Origin: Bacteroidota bacterium
GTDB taxonomy: Bacteria > Bacteroidota > Bacteroidia > Bacteroidales > Dysgonomonadaceae
Length of the DNA: 7,316 bases
Direction of reading: 5' to 3'
NCBI GenBank assembly: GCA_023418255.1
Contig: JAEZZZ010000137.1
Coordinates: 1 to 7,316, forward strand
Shown: positions 1 to 5,005 of the stretch, piece by piece
Position numbering within the stretch: position 1 is the first letter of the stretch
How the letters are laid out: the number at the start of each line of letters is the position of its first letter
The notes under the pieces: generated by a model
The model's database searches: none
Seen by the model: the letters and a program-made list of their open reading frames with translations, nothing else
Told to the model about the DNA's origin: nothing
Program-made: the position numbers and the translations under genes

Positions 1-68
1 TACGCTTTAAACTTTTGTTTGCAGCTTTCCTCATCGGGAAATTCTGAGATAAAATCAATCAGGTTCAT
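1..68 (-). CDS. IS1595-type transposase, N-terminal fragment (runs off the window)
   Basis: Reading leftwards from the ATG at 68-66 gives an open frame beginning MNLIDFISEFPDEESCKQKF and continuing off the window edge, 22 full codons. This resembles, from memory, the N-terminus of IS1595-family (ISXO2-like) DDE transposases of Bacteroidota: a short helical segment with a P-D-E-x-S-C-x-x-x-F core that precedes the zinc-ribbon and catalytic domains. Those domains lie outside the window, so activity cannot be judged. A good Bacteroidota -7 box lies just upstream at 91-84 on the same strand, which supports this start. The gene is divergent from the perR remnant and katA. The family call rests on about 20 residues, so another short-leader transposase family is possible. 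Confidence 0.6.
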   Translation of the reverse strand, partial: MNLIDFISEFPDEESCKQKFKA

Positions 69-83
69 AGAAATATTTTTTTG

Positions 84-91
84 CAAAGATA
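84..91 (-). promoter_or_regulatory. Bacteroidota-type -7 promoter box for the transposase gene
   Basis: The minus strand reads TATCTTTG here, an exact match to the Bacteroidota primary sigma factor consensus TAnnTTTG, 15 bases before the transposase ATG. No convincing -33 TTTG is seen at the usual distance upstream. It would give a short 5' leader. Confidence 0.55.
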
Positions 92-121
92 ATCATTTTA
101 GGGAAATATACGGACATTCAT

Positions 122-358
122 AAAAAAGTATTCACCGAAGATGATGTTACTCGCTACGACGAAGTTACGAGTCATCACCACCATTTGCATAGCACCGATA
201 GTGAGTGTATCGAAGATTATGAAAACGAAGAATTAGATGAACTCTTGGCAGATTTTTTTAAAAAAAATGCCATCGAGAACTACAAAATAGAATCCATCAG
301 ACTACAAATCAATGGAAAGTTTCTTAATAAAAAAAACTCAATAATTAATTGGCTATGA
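122..358 (+). pseudogene. perR: Fur/PerR-family peroxide regulator, C-terminal half only
   Basis: An open frame ending at TGA 356-358 carries the dimerisation and metal-binding half of a Fur-family regulator. Against B. subtilis PerR (recalled), TRYDEVTSHHHH at 149-184 matches SRFDFVTSDHYH, keeping equivalents of D85, H91 and H93. IEDYENEELDELL matches the strand bearing D104, and YKIESIRLQINGKF is the final Fur beta segment. The whole N-terminal winged helix and the H37 equivalent are missing. The frame is open upstream only to 71 and has no plausible start, and sequence before about 122 looks like the neighbouring insertion element. The structural-zinc CxxC pairs of canonical PerR are absent, which I believe occurs in some Bacteroidota members. 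The frame overlaps the katA start as ATGA, so it was probably the upstream gene of a perR-katA operon, truncated by the IS insertion. The exact junction is uncertain. Confidence 0.72.
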
Positions 359-1860
359 ACGCAGAAGAATTAAAAAAACAGAAAGACAAAGAAAACAAGA
401 AAAAGATGACCACCGTTGCCGGCGCGCCGGTTGGGAACAATCAAGACTCAATGACAGCCGGCCCTCGCGGGCCGATGATGTTGCAAGATGTATGGTTTTT
501 AGAAAAGTTGGCGCATTTTGACCGTGAAGTGATTCCCGAACGTCGTATGCATGCAAAAGGTTCCGGCGCATTTGGGACATTTACTGTTACACACGACATC
601 ACAAAATACACTAAAGCAAAAATATTTTCGGAAATCGGGAAAAAAACCGAAATGTTTGCGCGCTTCTCCACCGTTGCCGGTGAGCGTGGTGCTGCTGATG
701 CCGAGCGCGATATTCGTGGTTTTGCATTGAAATTCTACACCGAAGAAGGTAACTGGGATTTGGTTGGGAACAACACCCCCGTATTCTTTTTCCGTGATCC
801 ACTGAAATTTCCCGACTTGAATCATGCTGTAAAGCGTGACCCACACACAAACTTGCGCAGCCCGAACAATAACTGGGATTTTTGGTCGAGTTTGCCTGAA
901 GCATTGCATCAAGTTACCATTACGATGAGTGATCGCGGTATTCCCAAAAGTTATCGTCACATGCACGGCTTTGGAAGTCATACATATAGCTTTATTAATG
1001 CTGAAAACATACGTCATTGGGTGAAATTTCATTTTGTAACGCAGCAAGGTATTGAAAATCTTACGGACGAAGAGGCAGAAATGCTGGTCGGCAAAGACAG
1101 AGAAAGTCATCAACGCGACTTGTTTGAAGCCATCGGAAATGGAGATTTTCCAAAATGGAAAATGTATGTGCAGATTATGACGGAAGAGCAAGCCGAAAAG
1201 ATGCCTTACAATCCGTTTGATTTGACCAAAGTGTGGTATAAAAGCGAATTTCCATTGATTCCTGTTGGCGAGTTTGAGCTGAATCGAAATCCTGAGAACT
1301 ATTTTCAAGATGTGGAGCAAGCAGCTTTCAATCCTGCCAATGTGGTACCCGGCATCAGTTTCTCGCCCGATAGGATGTTGCAAGGACGTCTCTTTTCTTA
1401 TGGAGATGCGCAACGCTATCGCTTAGGTGTGAACCATCATCAAATTCCGGTAAATCAGCCTCGCGGAGCGATGCACAAATACAACTCGTTCCATCGCGAC
1501 GGACAAATGCGAGTGGATGGAAACCAAGGCGCAAGCCTTCATTACGAGCCTAACAGCTACGGCGTATGGAACGAGCAACCCGAATTTGACGAACCGGTTC
1601 AGAAAGTGGACGGCGACATCAAACGTTGGAACTTTCGCGAAGACGATGACGACTATTACACTCAACCGCGAAAGCTGTTCCAATTGATGACGCCCGACGA
1701 ACAAAAACGTTTGTTCGAAAACACAGCTCGCAATATGGGGTGTAGCGACGAAATTATCAAAATTCGCCATATAAAGAATTGTTATAAAGCCGATCCGGCT
1801 TATGGAAAAGGCGTTGCCGACGCGCTTGGTATTTTGTACGAAAAGGCAGGAATTGAGTAA
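355..1860 (+). CDS. katA: Monofunctional haem catalase
   Basis: This cytoplasmic enzyme converts hydrogen peroxide to water and oxygen. Numbered from the ATG at 355 it has 501 residues, the usual length of small-subunit catalases. The active-site signature [20 protein letters not shown] spans residues 55-74 with catalytic H66. The distal-side asparagine is N139 in [12 protein letters not shown], and the proximal haem ligand is Y349 in [14 protein letters not shown]. The spacing of these three residues equals that of bovine catalase (H75, N148, Y358). A TTG at 349 could extend the frame by two codons, but ATG 355 is preferred: it gives [11 protein letters not shown] and overlaps the upstream perR stop by ATGA, suggesting translational coupling. 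No -7 box is visible between the IS end and 355, so its transcription source is unclear. No frameshift or missing key residue is seen. Family identity is very secure. Confidence 0.97.
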   Translation: MNAEELKKQKDKENKKKMTTVAGAPVGNNQDSMTAGPRGPMMLQDVWFLEKLAHFDREVIPERRMHAKGSGAFGTFTVTHDITKYTKAKIFSEIGKKTEMFARFSTVAGERGAADAERDIRGFALKFYTEEGNWDLVGNNTPVFFFRDPLKFPDLNHAVKRDPHTNLRSPNNNWDFWSSLPEALHQVTITMSDRGIPKSYRHMHGFGSHTYSFINAENIRHWVKFHFVTQQGIENLTDEEAEMLVGKDRESHQRDLFEAIGNGDFPKWKMYVQIMTEEQAEKMPYNPFDLTKVWYKSEFPLIPVGEFELNRNPENYFQDVEQAAFNPANVVPGISFSPDRMLQGRLFSYGDAQRYRLGVNHHQIPVNQPRGAMHKYNSFHRDGQMRVDGNQGASLHYEPNSYGVWNEQPEFDEPVQKVDGDIKRWNFREDDDDYYTQPRKLFQLMTPDEQKRLFENTARNMGCSDEIIKIRHIKNCYKADPAYGKGVADALGILYEKAGIE

Positions 1861-1887
1861 CAATTTTCAACCGATATAATATAAAAG

Positions 1888-1919
1888 AGAGAGATTCTTG
1901 AAGAAATCTCTCTTTTTTT
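1888..1919 (+). terminator. Rho-independent terminator of katA
   Basis: A 9-base perfect stem (AGAGAGATT at 1888-1896, AATCTCTCT at 1905-1913) with an 8-base loop is followed by a run of seven T, 28 bases after the katA stop. It separates katA from the next operon. Confidence 0.88.
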
Positions 1920-2037
1920 GAAAGTCCATATATGAATTATACAGAATATATTTCTTGTTTTATGTTGGCAACAAGAGTTTTATCCGCTTTCTGAAAATAG
2001 AACATCATTTCAATCAACAAAAAAAAGCATTTTTTTT

Positions 2038-2074
2038 GAACAAAATTAAATGAATGTATGTTCATATATTGTTC
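2038..2074 (+). promoter_or_regulatory. Candidate ArsR operator with overlapping promoter
   Basis: ATGAATGTATGTTCAT at 2050-2065 is an inverted repeat (ATGAA/TTCAT, 6-base spacer), the size and AT-rich style of ArsR/SmtB operators. A second pair, GAACAA (2038-2043) and TTGTTC (2069-2074), brackets it, with a symmetry axis 1.5 bases away. A near-match to the -7 box, TATATTGT at 2065-2072, lies at its right edge, 26 bases before the arsR-type ATG, so a bound repressor would block transcription. The assignment is inferred from symmetry and position only. Confidence 0.5.
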
Positions 2075-2097
2075 TAAAGTGAAAAAGAGGGAAAAAT

Positions 2098-2418
2098 ATG
2101 TTCTCATCCGAAAGCATAATGATTAAAAAAAATCAATTTGAAGAAGCGGCATATATATTAAAGGCGATCTCAAACGAAATGCGTATAAGCATTTTGGTAC
2201 GACTCTGTTGCGTATCAGAGCGAAGCGTTTCCGATTTGATGAAAGAACTGGATTGCGAACAATCGCTTCTCTCGCATCATTTGACCGATATGCGTGCCAA
2301 AGGGATATTGTCGTGCCGAAGAAGCGGAAGGTTTTGCTTTTATTCCATAAAAAACCAAAAAGTAAGGGACCTTTTAGAATGTATGTTTCGTGAAAATCTA
2401 AAAACAGAAAACAGATGA
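2098..2418 (+). CDS. ArsR/SmtB-family winged-helix repressor, cysteine-rich
   Basis: This is a 106-residue helix-turn-helix transcription factor, usual length for ArsR/SmtB proteins. Helices alpha1-alpha2 are residues 13-38 (AAYILKAISNEMRISILVRL), the winged HTH is about 43-70 with the family-typical QSLLSHHLTDMRAKGIL, and the wing is SGRFCFYSI (76-84). Six cysteines are present (C37, C38, C53, C73, C80, C95). C37/C38 at the end of alpha2 and C95 in alpha5 recall dithiol sensors such as BigR/SqrR, but the positions do not match exactly. The CadC/ArsR alpha3 motif ELCVCDL is absent. A second ATG at 2119 (giving MIKKNQFEE) is an alternative start. The gene overlaps the next by ATGA. It probably represses its own three-gene operon from the palindrome upstream and is released by a thiol-reactive, sulfur or metalloid signal. 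The ligand is inference. Confidence 0.88.
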   Translation: MFSSESIMIKKNQFEEAAYILKAISNEMRISILVRLCCVSERSVSDLMKELDCEQSLLSHHLTDMRAKGILSCRRSGRFCFYSIKNQKVRDLLECMFRENLKTENR

Positions 2419-2630
2419 AAAATTTTTTTTTGAAGCATTGGTTAAAGTTTGTCGGCATCCTTGTCGGCGCGTTGGGTGGATATATTTATTATCGATTGGT
2501 TGGCTGTTATACAGGTACTTGCCCCATTACGTCCAGTCCGTATCGAATGTCTATTTATGGTGCACTGATGGGATTTTTGCTTTTTGATATGTTCAAAAAA
2601 AATCCAACAGAGAAAAAAGAAGAAAAATAA
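2415..2630 (+). CDS. DUF6132-type small membrane protein
   Basis: The 71-residue protein has two predicted membrane segments, about residues 9-29 (glycine-rich, KFVGILVGALGGYIYY) and 45-60 (SIYGALMGFLLFDMF), and a lysine/glutamate-rich tail. Between them is GCYTGTCPITSSPY, with C31 and C36 near the membrane surface. This layout matches, from memory, the DUF6132 family of Bacteroidota, whose function is not established. The C-x4-C-P-I-T segment also recalls short motifs in YeeE/YedE-type sulfur transport proteins, but that likeness is weak. The ATG overlaps the repressor stop by 4 bases, and the thioredoxin gene starts 3 bases after its stop, so all three are surely co-transcribed. The two cysteines could be partners of the thioredoxin; this is inference. 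Confidence 0.8.
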   Translation: MKNFFLKHWLKFVGILVGALGGYIYYRLVGCYTGTCPITSSPYRMSIYGALMGFLLFDMFKKNPTEKKEEK

Positions 2631-2633
2631 GCT

Positions 2634-3128
2634 ATGAAGAGAAAGAAAACAAACAAATTTTTATTGTTACTCGCCATCGCCACGCTGTTTGGTGCGTGTA
2701 ACACATCCGTTAAAAATAAAAAAGAGAATCATTCACAACAAAAGCAAAATAAAATGACAAAAACAATTCAATTGACAAAAGCTGATTTTTTAACAAAAGT
2801 CGCTAATTACGAAAAAAATAAAACAGAGTGGAAATATTTGGGCGACAAACCCTGTATTATTGACTTTTATGCCGATTGGTGCGGACCTTGTAAAGCGGTC
2901 GCATCCATTTTGGATGAACTTGCCGAAGAGTATGATGGCAAAATCTATATTTACAAGGTAAACACGGAACAAGAACAAGAACTGTCAATGGCTTTTGGAA
3001 TCCGCAGCATTCCCACATTGCTGTTTTGTCCGATGGACGAAGAACCACAAATGGCGCAAGGCGCGTTGCCAAAGAATGCTTTTAAAAATGCCATTGATGA
3101 AATTCTACTGAAAAAGAAAGGGCAATGA
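2634..3128 (+). CDS. Thioredoxin-fold lipoprotein (WCGPC)
   Basis: This 164-residue protein is a thiol-disulfide oxidoreductase. Residues 1-22 form a lipoprotein signal: basic N-terminus KRKK, hydrophobic LLLLAIATLFGA, then C22 as the lipidation site. The lipobox is slightly loose (F at -3). A lysine-rich linker covers about 23-44. The thioredoxin domain runs from about 45 to the end, with the active site WCGPC at 82-86 and the cis-proline in GIRSIPT at P127. It probably sits on the outer face of the inner membrane; no surface-export signature follows the cysteine. An internal Met41 (MTKTIQLTKADF) could start a soluble cytoplasmic form, since many thioredoxins begin at this point. It is the last gene of the ArsR/DUF6132 operon. 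No terminator with a U-tract follows; IS630 remains begin about 25 bases downstream. Confidence 0.93.
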   Translation: MKRKKTNKFLLLLAIATLFGACNTSVKNKKENHSQQKQNKMTKTIQLTKADFLTKVANYEKNKTEWKYLGDKPCIIDFYADWCGPCKAVASILDELAEEYDGKIYIYKVNTEQEQELSMAFGIRSIPTLLFCPMDEEPQMAQGALPKNAFKNAIDEILLKKKGQ

Positions 3129-3149
3129 CAAACGAAATGTTTTTTCAGG

Positions 3150-3188
3150 AAATTAACCTGACGGCAATATATCGAAATTGTTTTGTGG
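3150..3188 (+). repeat. Probable left end (inverted repeat) of the decayed IS630 element
   Basis: The bases around TTAACCTGACGG and onward to TTTTGTGG (3188) can be aligned with the reverse complement of 4221-4258 (TTCACCCGACG to TTATGG) with small gaps. Identity is best at the outer ACCyGACG block and at the inner AATT...TGG block. IS630 elements insert at TA; a TA lies at 3154-3155. The alignment was done by eye, and the exact end is uncertain. Confidence 0.4.
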
Positions 3189-3197
3189 CTTTGCACC

Positions 3198-4215
3198 ATG
3201 AGCAAGATAGGTGTCCTCACATTATCAAAGACCGAACGATTCGCTTTTCGCCTCCAAGCCATTAGCTAAAAGAGTCAGGTCTTTCTCAAAAAGGAATTGC
3301 TCAAATAATTGGTGTCAGAGGTGCTACTGTTTGACAAGGGTGTAAAGATTATAATACTGGGGGCAAGGGTTTGATAACCAGAGAGCTTGGTGCAAAATTG
3401 GAGAATAGGGAACTTCTCAGCGACAAACAAGAGCGACATACACAAAAGTTGATTACCGACTCCATGCCGGATGAATTGAAACTAAATTTTGCGTTATTGA
3501 CACGCAAAACTGAAAAAGAATGGGTTGCGCGAGAGTTGCGAATAACCATTGCCTAGCCCACTATCGGTGATTATTTCAGGAAGCGGAGGCACCCCCTCAA
3601 AAGCGCAAGAAGCGGGCCCACGAACAATGTACAAAGGCCGTTCAAAGATGGTTAAATGAAGATTATCCGCTAATCAAAGGAAAAGCTATAAAAGAAAACG
3701 CGGAAATTTATTGGGGTGATGAAACAGGCGTAAAAAACCGATGTAATTATGGCAGGATTATGCTTCGAAAGAAAAGATACCCACAAATAAAAAAAGCATC
3801 TCTAAGCGCTTCTCGGCCAGCATGGCTTAATTCTTTAGAAGTCAAGGTGATGATCTGTTTTTGGTTTGCTCGCAAACAATGAGTTCAGAGAGGCTTATTG
3901 AATTTCTAAAGCAGTTAATTAAATCATCAATAAGAAATTTTATATGATATTGGATATTCTTAAAGTTCATCGCAGTAAAGTTGGAAAAGAATGAGAACGG
4001 AGTTGCATTGTTTTTGCTACCTACCTATTCGCCTCAAATAAACCCGGATGAATATCTGAATTGTGATTTGAAACAAGGGCTCTCAGCCAAAAGAAATCCC
4101 CTAAAAATAAAGAAATCTTACAAAATATGTAGAGAGACGGATGAATCTGCTTGCAAACAATCCCGAAGGAGTGAAAAAATACTTTAAATACAAGTCAATT
4201 GAGTATGCCGTATAG
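3198..4215 (+). pseudogene. IS630-family transposase, multiply broken
   Basis: Fragments of one DDE transposase follow in order but in changing frames. 3198-3266 reads MSKIGVLTLSKTERFAF, then TAA at 3267. From 3272 comes the N-terminal HTH (GLSQKGIAQIIGVRGATV) with an in-frame TGA at 3332, then LITRELGAKLENRELL through MPDELKLNFALLTRKT to a TAG at 3554. About 3592-3885 holds the first catalytic region IYWGDETGV, its aspartate at 3718-3720. LDILKVHRSKV has the second aspartate at 3953-3955. PQINPDEYLNCDLKQG has the glutamate at 4050-4052. The end is NNPEGVKKYFKYKSIEYAV with TAG at 4213-4215. The three catalytic codons lie in three different frames, and I count at least five frame changes. It cannot make an active enzyme. 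This is an old insertion downstream of the thioredoxin operon. Confidence 0.9.
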
Positions 4216-4220
4216 GGCGA

Positions 4221-4258
4221 CCATAATAAATTACGGTATTTATGCGTCGGGTGAATAA
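4221..4258 (-). repeat. Probable right end (inverted repeat) of the decayed IS630 element
   Basis: On the minus strand this reads TTATTCACCCGACGCATAAA and onward to TTATGG, the partner of the left end at 3150-3188. It begins 5 bases after the transposase stop and ends 7 bases before the stop codon of the START-like gene, so the element inserted right at the tail of that gene. The match is imperfect. Confidence 0.4.
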
Positions 4259-4264
4259 TGTGGG

Positions 4265-4657
4265 TTAAATGCCAAGCTTACGTTTTAGTTCATCAATTTG
4301 AGATTCCCACAGTGAAATAGCGTCTCCAATCTCGTCAGGTTCAGCGAAGTCAGTAATTTCCAACGCAATTTCATTGGATAAATCGAGTTTATGCAAAATA
4401 AATTCAAAATAGATATTGTCATCAGCATCAAGCCACTGATAACGAATACTTGATTGCGGTTTTCGATTAATAATTTTGGCATTATTGGAACTTTCTCCCC
4501 AAGAGAAAGTATAAACGTTTTGACTTTCATCAAAATCAACTTCATCAGCAAACCATTCCGATAGACCATCAACCTGAGCAATCATTCGCCATAAACTATT
4601 GAGGGTGGCATTACCCATCAAAAATTCAATATGGAATTTTTCTTTGTTCATGTGCAT
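4265..4657 (-). CDS. START-like domain (SRPBCC/AHSA1-type) small protein
   Basis: This 130-residue soluble protein is typical of the Bacteroidota START-like domain family, which belongs to the SRPBCC/Bet v1 helix-grip superfamily and has no known function. Residues 6-35 (HIEFLMGNATLNSLWRMIAQVDGLSEWFADEV) form the first strand and helices, with the family-typical GLSEWFAD. A beta-rich centre follows (YTFSWG, IRYQWLDADD, YFEFILHKLDLSNEIALEITDFAEPDE). The C-terminal helix is LWESQIDELKRKLGI. There are no membrane segments or obvious catalytic residues; the fold usually forms a hydrophobic ligand cavity. Two starts are possible, ATG 4657 and ATG 4651 (MNKEKF); the second resembles relatives better. 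It stands alone, with IS630 remains directly downstream and a long spacer upstream. Confidence 0.85.
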   Translation of the reverse strand: MHMNKEKFHIEFLMGNATLNSLWRMIAQVDGLSEWFADEVDFDESQNVYTFSWGESSNNAKIINRKPQSSIRYQWLDADDNIYFEFILHKLDLSNEIALEITDFAEPDEIGDAISLWESQIDELKRKLGI

Positions 4658-5005
4658 TTAGAAAATTTGTCCAATATACAACTTTTTTGTGCAATAAATG
4701 CCTAAAATCACATATTTAACATGCTAAAAAACATAAAATATGGTTGTCCGATAAAAATCATTAAGCCTTTATAAAGATCCGGTTATCAGATTGCTATAAT
4801 TTGATTAAAAAAATGGGAACTTCCTGTTTTAATTATTTACATAGCGGTTGTTTATGCGCGTTTGTCGAACGGGGGATAATATAACATTGACAACTAAGCC
4901 TAAAAAATGTTTATATGGTTAGATGAAAAAAGAGAGCATCATCAACAGACACTCTCTTCAATATTTAAAATGTAAAAAATGTAAACTTATGTCATAAATT
5001 CAATT
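4658..5005. other. 348-base AT-rich spacer without a supported gene
   Basis: The spacer lies upstream of the START-like gene and downstream of the NagB-like/PIG-L gene. On the minus strand, TATATTGG at 4672-4679 is a weak -7 match for the START-like gene. The spacer also holds one copy of the TTGTCCGATAAAAATCA motif (4744-4761), a more GC-rich patch at about 4850-4876 with no recognisable coding content, and the terminator at 4926-4958. Confidence 0.6.
4926..4958 (-). terminator. Rho-independent terminator of the NagB-like/PIG-L gene
   Basis: Read on the minus strand, AAGAGAG (4958-4952) pairs perfectly with CTCTCTT (4936-4930) over a 15-base loop, and the stem runs into a T-run at 4931-4926. 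It lies about 48 bases past the stop codon of the gene ending at 5006. Confidence 0.75.

Noticed and set aside
119..129. CATAAAAAAGT shared between the IS/perR junction and the inverted repeat at 7030-7040
   Set aside because: It is an 11-base A-rich word in AT-rich DNA; chance is a sufficient explanation.
349..354. TTG start adding two residues to katA
   Set aside because: ATG at 355 is a stronger start and gives the ATGA overlap with the upstream frame.
499..1413. Long open frame of 304 codons on the minus strand within katA
   Set aside because: It is antisense to a clearly recognisable catalase, and its translation shows no family motif; it follows from the codon pattern of katA.
3145..3161. 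Small hairpin TCAGG/CCTGA after the thioredoxin gene as a terminator
   Set aside because: The stem is only 5 bases with no T-run, and it overlaps the presumed IS630 end.
3371..3556. Apparent small protein beginning MITRELGAKLENREL
   Set aside because: It is one in-frame piece of the broken IS630 transposase, bounded by premature stops.
3981..4187. Apparent 68-residue protein containing NPDEYLNCDLKQG
   Set aside because: It is the C-terminal catalytic piece of the same transposase; its final part is out of frame with the true ending.
4813..4884. Tiny plus-strand frame MGTSCFNYLHSGCLCAFVER
   Set aside because: It has only 23 codons, no recognised family and no promoter; cysteine content alone is not support.
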